Positions 37,859 through 45,890 of a stretch of DNA of 64,000 bases are shown here, piece by piece; within the stretch, counting starts at the first letter, position 1, and each line of letters opens with the position of its first letter. A program made the position numbers and the translations under genes. Source of the stretch: Pelagibius sp037652055 (GTDB lineage: Bacteria; Pseudomonadota; Alphaproteobacteria; Kiloniellales; Kiloniellaceae); assembly GCF_037652055.1 (NCBI RefSeq), contig NZ_JBBKAH010000002.1, forward strand, positions 1 through 64,000. Reading direction: 5' to 3'. The notes beneath the pieces were generated by a model. That model did not search any database and was not told where the DNA came from. It was given only the letters and a program-made list of their open reading frames with translations.

Positions 37859-39538
37859 ATGTCAGAAAGCAAGGACGCAGCGTTGGCGCCAGACACCGAG
37901 CCGCAGGTTCTGGCAAACATACGCCCAACTCCGGGTCAGCGCCGCCTGGTGCGCGCTTTCCTGCTGGTCTTGCTCGTCATTCTTCTAGGCACATGGCCGT
38001 TTGCGGCCTTAAAGCTGCCCGAAGTTCACGCGTTTATACCCACTCTTGCCGCGGCCCTGCTTGTCAGTGACTGCGTGACCGCCGCTCTACTCTTTGCTCA
38101 GTTTTCGATTTTGCGTCAGTGGGCCCTCCTGGTGATTGCGAGCGGCTATCTGTTCAGCGGGCTGATAGTAGTTGCACATGCACTAACGTTTCCGGGGGCG
38201 TTCACGCCGATTGACTTCTCAGGCGGGGGATTGGAATCCGCTGTCTGGCTCTACAGGTTTTGGCATGTAGGGCTGCCCCTGGCTGTCATTGGTTATGCCC
38301 TACTCAAAGACACGAACCGTGTGGCCGACCCCCGCTTCACGGGCCGAGCCATCAGCTTTAGCATCGCGGGCGTTCTGGCCCTCGTCATAGGATTGTTCTG
38401 GTTCGTTACGCAGTATGAAGATCTGCCACTGATAACATTTGTAGACGTCCGTCCTCTCAGTGAGTTTCGTAGCTTCATCGGCGTGATGGTGATCCTGGCG
38501 CTGAGCTCTATCGCTCTGTGGTTGATGTGGCGGCGCCAGCGTTCGTTGCTCGACCAGTGGCTTATTGTCGCCTTGTGTGCGCTTGTGCTCGAGGTCGTCC
38601 TGGTCTCCCTCTTGAGCACCGGCCGCTACAATCTTGCATGGTATGCTGGCCGCTTCTATCAGCTTGTGACAGCCACCGTGGTAATGATCGTTTTGCTTGC
38701 AGAAATGGCACGGCTGTACGCGGGCCTCAGTCATTCGAACGCGATGCTGCAGCATGAGCGCATTAGGCTGCAGCGCGCGATTGATGCTCAACGCCGGGAG
38801 CGCGATGCCCGGCTGATAACGGGCGATGCCGTTGCCGCGACAATTGCGCACGAGGTCAAGCAGCCCCTTGCGGCCATGACAACGAGATGTGATGCCGGCC
38901 TTCGCTGGCTTGACCGAACGGTTCCCGACATCGACAAGGCAAAAGCGGCGTTCATGCGAGTCGCCGCGGATGGGCATCGTGCGGCTGAGGTGATCGAGAG
39001 TATCCGGGCGAACTTCCGTAAGGACGCCCGCGTGAGAGTTCCCCTGGACGTCGGCAATCTAATTGAGGAGGCCATCACACTACTTGAGGATGATCTGAGA
39101 AGGCACCGCATTCTGGCCAAAGTTGCTCGAAGTGAACTGCCGCTACGCCTAATGGCAGATCGAACACAGTTGCAGCAGGTGCTTCTCAATCTGATTACGA
39201 ACACGGTCGAGGCAATGACGGCCGTGGATGGCGTTCGCGTTCTCTCCGTGAATTCCCGTCTTCTCGATGAGGGCAGTGTGGAGATCTCGGTTTCCGACAC
39301 AGGCGTAGGAATCGACCCGAAGGACGCGCAGCGGATATTCGATTCATTCTTCACCACGAAGTCTGGCGGGATGGGAATGGGCCTATCGATCTGCCGTTCG
39401 ATCGTTGAAGCGCACGACGGCATGCTGTGGGTCGTGCCTAACGTACCACGGGGCTCAACATTTCACTTTGTTCTGGGTGCCGGCACCGCAGATCCCCCGA
39501 CCAGCGCTGAGGACAGGTCCCGCTCCCCCCAGAGTTGA
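37859..39538 (+). CDS. Membrane sensor histidine kinase (MASE4-like N-terminus)
   Basis: The 559-residue kinase has about seven or eight hydrophobic helices in residues 25-285, resembling a MASE4-type integral sensor. A HisKA domain follows with ATIAHEVKQPLAAM (His331). The HATPase_c domain has QQVLLNLITNTVEAM, DTGVGID and FDSFFTTKSGGMGMGLS. ATG 37859 is chosen; the frame is open to TTG 37793. The end is very like the kinase at 12113 and the remnant at 21494, showing a shared subfamily. The receiver at 37375 is the likely partner. Confidence 0.92.
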   Translation: MSESKDAALAPDTEPQVLANIRPTPGQRRLVRAFLLVLLVILLGTWPFAALKLPEVHAFIPTLAAALLVSDCVTAALLFAQFSILRQWALLVIASGYLFSGLIVVAHALTFPGAFTPIDFSGGGLESAVWLYRFWHVGLPLAVIGYALLKDTNRVADPRFTGRAISFSIAGVLALVIGLFWFVTQYEDLPLITFVDVRPLSEFRSFIGVMVILALSSIALWLMWRRQRSLLDQWLIVALCALVLEVVLVSLLSTGRYNLAWYAGRFYQLVTATVVMIVLLAEMARLYAGLSHSNAMLQHERIRLQRAIDAQRRERDARLITGDAVAATIAHEVKQPLAAMTTRCDAGLRWLDRTVPDIDKAKAAFMRVAADGHRAAEVIESIRANFRKDARVRVPLDVGNLIEEAITLLEDDLRRHRILAKVARSELPLRLMADRTQLQQVLLNLITNTVEAMTAVDGVRVLSVNSRLLDEGSVEISVSDTGVGIDPKDAQRIFDSFFTTKSGGMGMGLSICRSIVEAHDGMLWVVPNVPRGSTFHFVLGAGTADPPTSAEDRSRSPQS

Positions 39539-39982
39539 CTCAGCAGACGGGCATACTCCAACAGTGCTGTTTTAAATCCGTGATCGAGTCGCTCCCGATG
39601 CGAGCGAAGCGATGAAAAGCAGAGGTCAGAATGGCGAGTATCGCCGAAGGATGGGGCATTTGGGAGGAGTGGAGCGGGTAGTCAGAATACCGAGCTTGAG
39701 CAGGGGCTTCATATTCTTGCCCGAAAGGATTGTGGCGCCCCTCCCTGACCTGCCCCGGATTCAGTGCCACTCACTTGTTTAGATCGCCGCGTTTCAGTTG
39801 TGTCGACTTAAAGTACGCCTTGGGTCACGAGCCGACTTCCACTGGTCTTCAGCCAAAGTCCGCTAAGAAGGTCCCTGCAGACATGCTCGGCGCGCGCCTT
39901 CAATATCCTCTGTCGAAGCAAGGCGGACATCTGCTTCTTGGCCTGAGATGCCAGGCGTCGAGTGGATCTATGTTTCTGTCGG
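39539..39982. other. 444-bp gap at the start of the accessory region
   Basis: No supported gene, tRNA or recognisable attachment site. The change from core-like to accessory genes occurs about here. Confidence 0.4.
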
Positions 39983-40186
39983 CTAGCTGGCAGCCGTACC
40001 CGCCGGCGGCGCAGTCCTCTGGATTTCCTGGAGGGCCGTCGCAATAGGTTTCCAGACTGCGGCCCCCGCCGCCTCTCTCTTGACCGCCAAGCTTTCAGCG
40101 CGCCTCTCAGCCTCTTCGTGGGCGCCTTTTCCGTGCTGGTCGATCAACACCTTGGCGCTGCGATATATGTTGAGATCGCTGGTCAT
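39983..40186 (-). CDS. DUF6961-like small protein
   Basis: The 67-residue protein reads DLNIYRSAKVLIDQHGKGAH, EEAERRAESL, then GAAVWKPIATALQEIQR. This matches my memory of a small alphaproteobacterial family (DUF6961) found in mobile and accessory regions. It is helical and cytoplasmic, with no known activity. Confidence 0.75.
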   Translation of the reverse strand: MTSDLNIYRSAKVLIDQHGKGAHEEAERRAESLAVKREAAGAAVWKPIATALQEIQRTAPPAGTAAS

Positions 40187-40497
40187 GGGCTCGGCGAGAA
40201 TGGCTCAATCAGTTCCGGGTGATCGTTCTTTCGTAAAGCGACCGCAAATGCGGTCAGCAAAACATAGGGCAGCCCGCCGGCGCTAGTCCGATAAGGCCCC
40301 GATGGCTTCCCGGAGATCGCACATCTCCGTCTCGGCCGGCAGTCTCCAGCGGAAATGAGCATTCTGGCCCTCTTCCACCAAGCAGAGGTCACGACCCAGC
40401 AAACGCCGTGTCTGCCTTCTCAGCTGGGAGCGCTGGTCCTGGCGTGGGTAGCTGCGATTGGCGAGGCTGCCTACCACGCTCGAAGAGACCAGCTTCG
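40187..40497. other. 311-bp gap between two minus-strand accessory genes
   Basis: A minus-strand frame (40283-40477, GTG) reads RDLCLVEEGQNAHFRWRLP and could be a small unknown gene or a decayed 3' partner of the gene at 40498. No ribosome binding site supports it. Confidence 0.3.
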
Positions 40498-41064
40498 TCA
40501 GCGATCCCGGACCGTGCAGATCTGCGGCTCTATGGCCGCACTGAGTTTCCTGACGGCTTCCGGGCTTTCACCGCGCAGCAACCACTGCCGGGGAGACACG
40601 GCCTCGTCTTCTTGGCCGGCCACCAGATCACGTCGGGGTGTCACGAAGAACCGGTGGACAGAAAGAGCATGGGCCCCGCCGTCGAGATCCTTCAGGGCTG
40701 TCGCCAGACCCGGCAGCGTCCCGGTTCCGCTGAACTGGAACCGTGGCAGCAGCCAGTGCCCCTGCGAGCGAAATCCGTAGAGGTCCCGGCGCCTGATCCT
40801 TCGGCGGACGGTGCTCTCGTCAACCCTGAGACGCATAGCCGCCTCGCGGACCCTGAGCGACCGCGCGACGAGCGCCAAATAGTCAGTGATCGCCCTCCCC
40901 ATGAAGCTTCCCTCTGGAGAGGATCCTCCGGGGCGCAGCGCCCTGCGCTGACGATGGATGGACTCGCCGACGAGCCGGACAAACTCTCCCACGGAGACCT
41001 GCATCCCCTGCGCTTTCAGCAGAGCCGCGAGCTCTTCCCCGGGGCCGGCAATCGAATCCGTCAC
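40498..41064 (-). CDS. HTH DNA-binding protein, Xre/MbcA/ParS-antitoxin-like C-terminus
   Basis: GTG 41064 with AGGAG seven bases upstream gives a 188-residue protein. Residues about 75-110 (SLRVREAAMRLRVDESTVRR RIRRRDLYG, split here for length) look like an excisionase/helix-turn-helix that reads a recognition helix. The C-terminus SPRQWLLRGESPEAVRKLSA resembles the ending of Xre/MbcA/ParS antitoxins, whose usual partner is a RES-domain toxin. No RES gene was recognised beside it. Confidence 0.65.
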   Translation of the reverse strand: MTDSIAGPGEELAALLKAQGMQVSVGEFVRLVGESIHRQRRALRPGGSSPEGSFMGRAITDYLALVARSLRVREAAMRLRVDESTVRRRIRRRDLYGFRSQGHWLLPRFQFSGTGTLPGLATALKDLDGGAHALSVHRFFVTPRRDLVAGQEDEAVSPRQWLLRGESPEAVRKLSAAIEPQICTVRDR

Positions 41065-41324
41065 GGCGTCGCTCCTGTCCTGGCGGCCTTCAAGGTCCGG
41101 GCTTCCGGCCGGGGGCTTTCCCTCAATACCGGGGCCCGCCGCCACCTGCTGCCGGTATTATAGCACCCCGGCATCCAAGCGGTGGCCGTACGGGGCCCAA
41201 CATACCATCCGGCACACAACAACACGTCGACTTGCACCGATTGCATCCCCGTCTCTGACAAATGGAATAATAGGATTAATTCCCCCCCCCAACCATTGGC
41301 ATCCGGCCAAAATCTCTGGTAAAA

Positions 41325-41375
41325 TTGTCACCTTCGCGCTACATATTTTCGGAATATGAAGTGCGAAGGTGACAA
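41325..41375. promoter_or_regulatory. HipBA operator: perfect 13-bp inverted repeat abutting the start codon
   Basis: TTGTCACCTTCGC (41325-41337) and GCGAAGGTGACAA (41363-41375) are exact inverted arms with a 25-bp spacer. The right arm contains the AAGGTG ribosome binding site and ends at the ATG of hipB. HipB autoregulates through inverted repeats in characterised systems, so binding here would block both promoter and ribosome access. Confidence 0.85.
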
Positions 41376-41696
41376 ATGCCAACTCCACATAAGCCTCCCG
41401 CCGCCGTGCGACGCGCCCTGCGCAAACTCGGCGCGGACATCCATGACGCCCGCAGACGTCGTCGGCTACCAATGGCGGTCGTGGCGGAGCGCGCCTTCAC
41501 GTCCCGCTCGACCCTGCAGAAAGTCGAAGCCGGTGACACTAACGTCAGCATCGGCATCTATGCCGGGGTCCTCCAGGCGCTCGGGCTACTCGACGGCCTC
41601 AGCAAGGTCGCCGACATCAGTAACGACAGCGTCGGGCAGGCGCTGGCCAGCGCCGAACTGCCCAAGCATGCCCACCTCAAACGGCCAACTGGATAG
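41376..41696 (+). CDS. hipB: HipB-like Xre antitoxin
   Basis: The 106-residue protein has an Xre helix-turn-helix (DIHDARRRRRLPMAVVAERA, then FTSRSTLQKVEAGDTNVS). The ending is typical of HipB-type regulators (GIYAGVLQALGLLDGLSKVA). ATG 41376 lies exactly after the operator arm. The hipA gene starts 7 bp downstream. Confidence 0.9.
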   Translation: MPTPHKPPAAVRRALRKLGADIHDARRRRRLPMAVVAERAFTSRSTLQKVEAGDTNVSIGIYAGVLQALGLLDGLSKVADISNDSVGQALASAELPKHAHLKRPTG

Positions 41697-41703
41697 TCCC
41701 ACG

Positions 41704-42951
41704 ATGGCTGATTTCGAGGTCCACATCGATCTGGACGGACGCACGCGCCTGGTCGGACTGGCGAGGAGAAATCACGTCCGGGGCACGGAAACCATCCTAT
41801 TCGAGTATGACACCGCATGGCTGGAAGACCCCGATCGGTTCTCTCTCGAGCCTGCCCTCACACTGACCCGCGGCGCCTTCGCTCCTCCGGCCGGACTGGC
41901 GACTTTCGGCTCCATCGGCGACTCTGCCCCTGACACCTGGGGCCGCCGCCTCATGCAGCGTGCTGAACGCCGCCTTGCCGACCGAGAAGGTCGTGCTGTT
42001 CGAACTCTCGCGGAGAGCGACTACTTACTCGGCGTCGCCGACGAAACGCGGCTTGGCGCCCTCCGCTTCCGCTGGATCGCAGAGCAGACCTTCCAAGCGC
42101 CAACCCGCGCCGGAGTGCCCGTCCTTATTGAACTTGGGCGGCTTCTCCAAATCACCGAGCGCATTCTCCGGAACGAAGAAACGGACGAAGATCTCCAACT
42201 CATCTTCGCACCCGGTTCCTCTCTCGGCGGCGCGCGGCCAAAGGCATCGGTTGTTGACCAGCATGGTCACCTCTCCATCGCAAAGTTTCCGAAGGAGAAC
42301 GATGACTACAGCATAGAAACCTGGGAGGAGATAGCGCTGCGGCTAGCCGGCAAGGCCGGTATAGCTACCCCACAGCACGAATTGATGGACGTGGCCGGCA
42401 AAGCCGTCTTGTTATCGCGGCGCTTCGATCGCAATGGCCAGATCCGCATTCCTTTCCTATCAGCGATGGCGATGATGGGCGCCAAAGATGGCGACCGCGG
42501 CAGCTATCCGGAGATCGTCGACGTCCTGTCGCAATATGGCGCGCAGGGAAAAACCGATGCCCATGCCCTCTACCGGCGTGTCGCCTTCAACATGCTGATT
42601 TCCAATGTCGACGACCACCTGCGCAATCACGGCTTCCTGTGGCTCGGCAAAGCGGGATGGTCGCTTTCGCCAGCCTACGACCTCAACCCCGTTCCGACGG
42701 ATATCAAGGCGCGGGTGCTGACGACGAACATTGATCTCGACGAAGGTACCTGCTCGCTCGACCTCTTGGAATCAGCTTCAGAGTTCTTTGCGCTCACACT
42801 GACACAGGCCCGCACAATCATCAAAGAGGTCGCGGCCGCGACTGCCACCTGGCGCGATACTGCAAGAGCGATTGGTGCCCGATCGGCCGAAATTGACCGC
42901 ATGGCCAGCGCCTTCGAGCACAACGATCTCAAGCGAGCGCTGGGGCTATGA
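41704..42951 (+). CDS. hipA: HipA-family serine/threonine kinase toxin
   Basis: The 415-residue protein has the N-terminal HipA subdomain (about 1-100), then the Gly-rich loop SSLGGARPKASV with its phosphorylatable Ser and Lys180. IAKFP, the catalytic NVDDHLRNHG (Asp303/304, Asn308) and the metal-binding SPAYDLNP (Asp326) follow. HipA kinases phosphorylate a tRNA synthetase or similar target and stop growth; HipB holds them in check. All catalytic residues look intact. It converges on the tniQ-1 gene and may be cargo of the Tn7-like element. Confidence 0.93.
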   Translation: MADFEVHIDLDGRTRLVGLARRNHVRGTETILFEYDTAWLEDPDRFSLEPALTLTRGAFAPPAGLATFGSIGDSAPDTWGRRLMQRAERRLADREGRAVRTLAESDYLLGVADETRLGALRFRWIAEQTFQAPTRAGVPVLIELGRLLQITERILRNEETDEDLQLIFAPGSSLGGARPKASVVDQHGHLSIAKFPKENDDYSIETWEEIALRLAGKAGIATPQHELMDVAGKAVLLSRRFDRNGQIRIPFLSAMAMMGAKDGDRGSYPEIVDVLSQYGAQGKTDAHALYRRVAFNMLISNVDDHLRNHGFLWLGKAGWSLSPAYDLNPVPTDIKARVLTTNIDLDEGTCSLDLLESASEFFALTLTQARTIIKEVAAATATWRDTARAIGARSAEIDRMASAFEHNDLKRALGL

Positions 42952-43045
42952 AAAGTACATTTCTTCGTGGCTTTGATACAGCCGTCACAAGTCCGGTTAT
43001 TGGCCAAAGGCGGGGCTTCTAACCGGCGTGTCCCGGAAGTCTGCC

Positions 43046-44779
43046 CTATCGCCGGCTCGCCAGGTAGCTGGTCAGCTTTCGTTCGATATCACGCCGCCAA
43101 TAGAGCACTCCCGGGCTGCCATTCGCAGAGCTGGCGAAGGGGATGGCACCTATCCGGTCAAGCGCGGCTCTCCCCTGTGGCAGGCCAGTTCGGGTGCCGA
43201 AGATCAGATTGCCTGGCACGACAATCATGTCGAGTAGTTCCCAGAACTGAGCGACGCTCATTTCGGCGCCGACTGGCATACGAAGAGCCTTCCGCAGGTA
43301 GCCCTTCTTCTGAAGCCAGCACCACGCCTGTTTGGTCATTCCAAGGTATGCCCAAACCGCATCGGTGGCGATCTGTCCGTTGGAGCTCTTCAGCTGTGGT
43401 ATGGCAGCCTCCAGGAGATGCCTTTGCGAAAAAATGCAACCTTTCATCCCACGTCGCCGCGGCGCTCCCGCCAGAGTTGGAATGGTGCCACTTCGCGCCT
43501 GCCTAATCAGATGCGCCAGCAGCAAAGAGCTTCTGGGGATATGTCTTGCCTTGTAGAAGGGCAAGCCGGTGATGAAGCCGTCGTCCGGTACTGGGAGAGC
43601 ATGGCGATCCAAGTCTTGAAAGACTTCATTGGCGAGGTCAGAATCAAACAGCCAGTTCAGGCGCTCTCCGCTCTCTTGCGGGGTCACTGTTGGTAAGACG
43701 CCATCCCTGGCCAGCTGAATGACCTCATGCTCTGTAAGGCCAAGGTCCTCGGCCAGGGATCTGGCCCCGATTGTCGTTGCATTGCGCCGAGCCACCGGCT
43801 CAGGCAGGGATCGCCGGAATCGGGATGCAAAGTCGCTCCATTGGGCGGACTCCATCTGGTCCAGCGCAACGCGAAGGAAGTCAAATTTCTGCTCACGGAA
43901 GCGTCCAGCCGAAGCAGCATAGTATTCCGACAGGGACTCTCTGTGCCGGAGAAACGCATCGAAGTCCGGACCCAGCTTCTCCCTGATGGCTCCATGGAGC
44001 GCTTCCGGCCAGTTCGCGAGCAGGTCAGCTCCCTTCCTGACAGGGCCGGCCCAGTCGGCGGCCTTGCGCCCCGGCAATAGAGAAAGAGGGTCACGACCGT
44101 CCGGACTCCAGCCCAGGACGACTGCCAAGTCCACCAGGTCCTTAGCCATCACCTGATCGAGGTCGTCGCCCAGGGCCGTCAAGGCATCGCTAGTTGGTCT
44201 TGCCCCGAATCCGGCCAGATACGCCAGCCATTGATGCAGGGAAATTTCTGGCTCGGATGCCGGCACGGGCTGATTTCCCGTCAGATCGGCACCGCAGGCA
44301 CAATGGCGCAGACCATGGGCATTCACCCGCGGCGCTCTTCTGCACGTTGGACAGGTCTCGAGGAGTCTGACATGGTGCTCAGGACAGCAGGTGAATGCCT
44401 TGATGTCCCACAGAGCATGCCGAAACCCCCGCTGCGAAAGGCAAGCGACGCAGACCCTGGCGCCCTCAAGGTCCAAGTAGCGCAGAGGAAACCAGGCGGA
44501 CCCGACTCTCGCCTCAGTCACAGCCTCGCCACCCTGCCCCTGATTGCGCAGCGGGAGAAGTTCTTCGAGATCTACGCCCAGGAACCGAGCCAGCCCATCT
44601 CTATTCCGCGCAGTTGCCAAGCTGTCCGAGGCCTTTCCGCCCGCCAGCTCGAACATCCACCGATGGTGGGGATAGCCCTGTGCATCGGCCACCCGCGCCA
44701 GATAGCTGAGCGGGCTCTCGCCCGCCCGCCGCGAGGGCACGGAGACAATCCTCAGGCCTTCCATCGACATCTCACGCAT
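43046..44779 (-). CDS. tniQ: TniQ/TnsD-family transposition target-selection protein (TniQ-1)
   Basis: The 577-residue protein begins with the TniQ pattern GESPLSYLARVADAQGY. It has two Cys clusters for zinc (RVCVACLSQRGFRHALWD, CCPEHHVRLLETCPTC), then a long C-terminal part (about 330-577) with predicted helix-turn-helix segments. The length is closer to TnsD-like proteins than to short Tn5053 TniQ. TnsD-type proteins bind a fixed attachment site and recruit the AAA+ regulator. Its ATG overlaps the tniB stop by one base (TAATG). Confidence 0.9.
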   Translation of the reverse strand: MREMSMEGLRIVSVPSRRAGESPLSYLARVADAQGYPHHRWMFELAGGKASDSLATARNRDGLARFLGVDLEELLPLRNQGQGGEAVTEARVGSAWFPLRYLDLEGARVCVACLSQRGFRHALWDIKAFTCCPEHHVRLLETCPTCRRAPRVNAHGLRHCACGADLTGNQPVPASEPEISLHQWLAYLAGFGARPTSDALTALGDDLDQVMAKDLVDLAVVLGWSPDGRDPLSLLPGRKAADWAGPVRKGADLLANWPEALHGAIREKLGPDFDAFLRHRESLSEYYAASAGRFREQKFDFLRVALDQMESAQWSDFASRFRRSLPEPVARRNATTIGARSLAEDLGLTEHEVIQLARDGVLPTVTPQESGERLNWLFDSDLANEVFQDLDRHALPVPDDGFITGLPFYKARHIPRSSLLLAHLIRQARSGTIPTLAGAPRRRGMKGCIFSQRHLLEAAIPQLKSSNGQIATDAVWAYLGMTKQAWCWLQKKGYLRKALRMPVGAEMSVAQFWELLDMIVVPGNLIFGTRTGLPQGRAALDRIGAIPFASSANGSPGVLYWRRDIERKLTSYLASRR

Positions 44780-45714
44780 TACTCGTCGTCCACTGCGAAA
44801 TCGCCAGAAGGAACCAGTCGGCTCAATTGGGGCGGCGTCACAAACGGATTGGGAAAATTGCCGTTGAAGTGATTGAGCTCTTCTTCATAGACAACCGCCA
44901 GGTCCTCGGGACGAACCATCGCAGCATCCTGCCTGATTGCGCGAATTGCCGCCGACCGGATGAGCTTCATAAAGAGCCGGGGGAGCCCGCTGCTGGCCTG
45001 GTAGATTGCCATCGCCGTTTCCGTTTCCGCGAGCCCAGAACGTGCAGAGAACGGCAACTCCTCATCGACCAGGTCAAGAAATTTCAGCAACTTCTTCTGG
45101 CTTTGACGATCTTTCCAGTCGTAGGGGCGCAGGTCGGCGCGCAGAGAAAACCGGTTGCGCAACTGCGCGTGCCGATCAATAAGCCTGCTGGCATAGGGAA
45201 CGCCCACGATTACCACCGGAATTCCCGTCTGCGTGATCAGGTTCTTGACCCAGTCCGCCGCTGACTTTCTCAAACTTTCCTTACCGTCAGGAGCCAGATG
45301 TTGAATCTCATCGAGGATGATCATCTCGATGCTGCAATTCTCGATGAGGGTGCGCAGGCGTGCCGTCTCGTCTCCCAATCGAGACGTCCGCTTGTTCCAT
45401 AGAGGATCCCCCGTCGCACGGATAAGCTCCGAGATGAGCCCGCCCACGCTGCCGGGTACTGGCACCATGGCCGAAAGGACCGGAATTATCGTCCTCTCTC
45501 CGTTCGCGTCAGTCTCTCTTCGCCGTGGATTACGGTCGAGATAATGTCTGATCGTGAGAGACTTTCCGACCCCGGACTCTCCCTCAATGAACATGCAGCG
45601 GGGCTCGCTTGCCAGCCTGGAGCGCTCCCGACACTCGTCTAGTTGCCGAATGATGCGTGCCATCTCTGGCGTACCAACCCAAATGCTTTCAACAATACCA
45701 ATACGCTTATCCAC
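44779..45714 (-). CDS. tniB: TniB/TnsC-family AAA+ transposition regulator
   Basis: The 311-residue ATPase has Walker A GESGVGKSLT (Lys51), Walker B MIILDEIQHLAPDGKE and the AAA+ sensor segments (IPVVIVGVPYASRLI, RFSLRADLRPYDW). TnsC/TniB forms filaments on target DNA and activates the DDE transposase. The start is GTG. It lies 176 bp after tniA and overlaps tniQ-1. Confidence 0.93.
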   Translation of the reverse strand: MDKRIGIVESIWVGTPEMARIIRQLDECRERSRLASEPRCMFIEGESGVGKSLTIRHYLDRNPRRRETDANGERTIIPVLSAMVPVPGSVGGLISELIRATGDPLWNKRTSRLGDETARLRTLIENCSIEMIILDEIQHLAPDGKESLRKSAADWVKNLITQTGIPVVIVGVPYASRLIDRHAQLRNRFSLRADLRPYDWKDRQSQKKLLKFLDLVDEELPFSARSGLAETETAMAIYQASSGLPRLFMKLIRSAAIRAIRQDAAMVRPEDLAVVYEEELNHFNGNFPNPFVTPPQLSRLVPSGDFAVDDE

Positions 45715-45890
45715 AGCTCAACTCCTGGTCTCTGCTCATTAATTGGAACGCGGTGCCGGCTTTCTCGCCAGGCAGCCCATCGGATTTATCTGGACGGAAG
45801 CAGCCGGCACACGTGTGGTCAGCAAGTGCTATGGCGCTCATGAATCCACCAGGCGCCACCACAGGGTGCATGCCCGGCACTACCCGGCAT

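Noticed and set aside
40408..41163. Plus-strand 251-codon frame
   Set aside because: The minus-strand frame over the same bases has a good ribosome binding site and HTH/antitoxin-like motifs; the plus frame has none.
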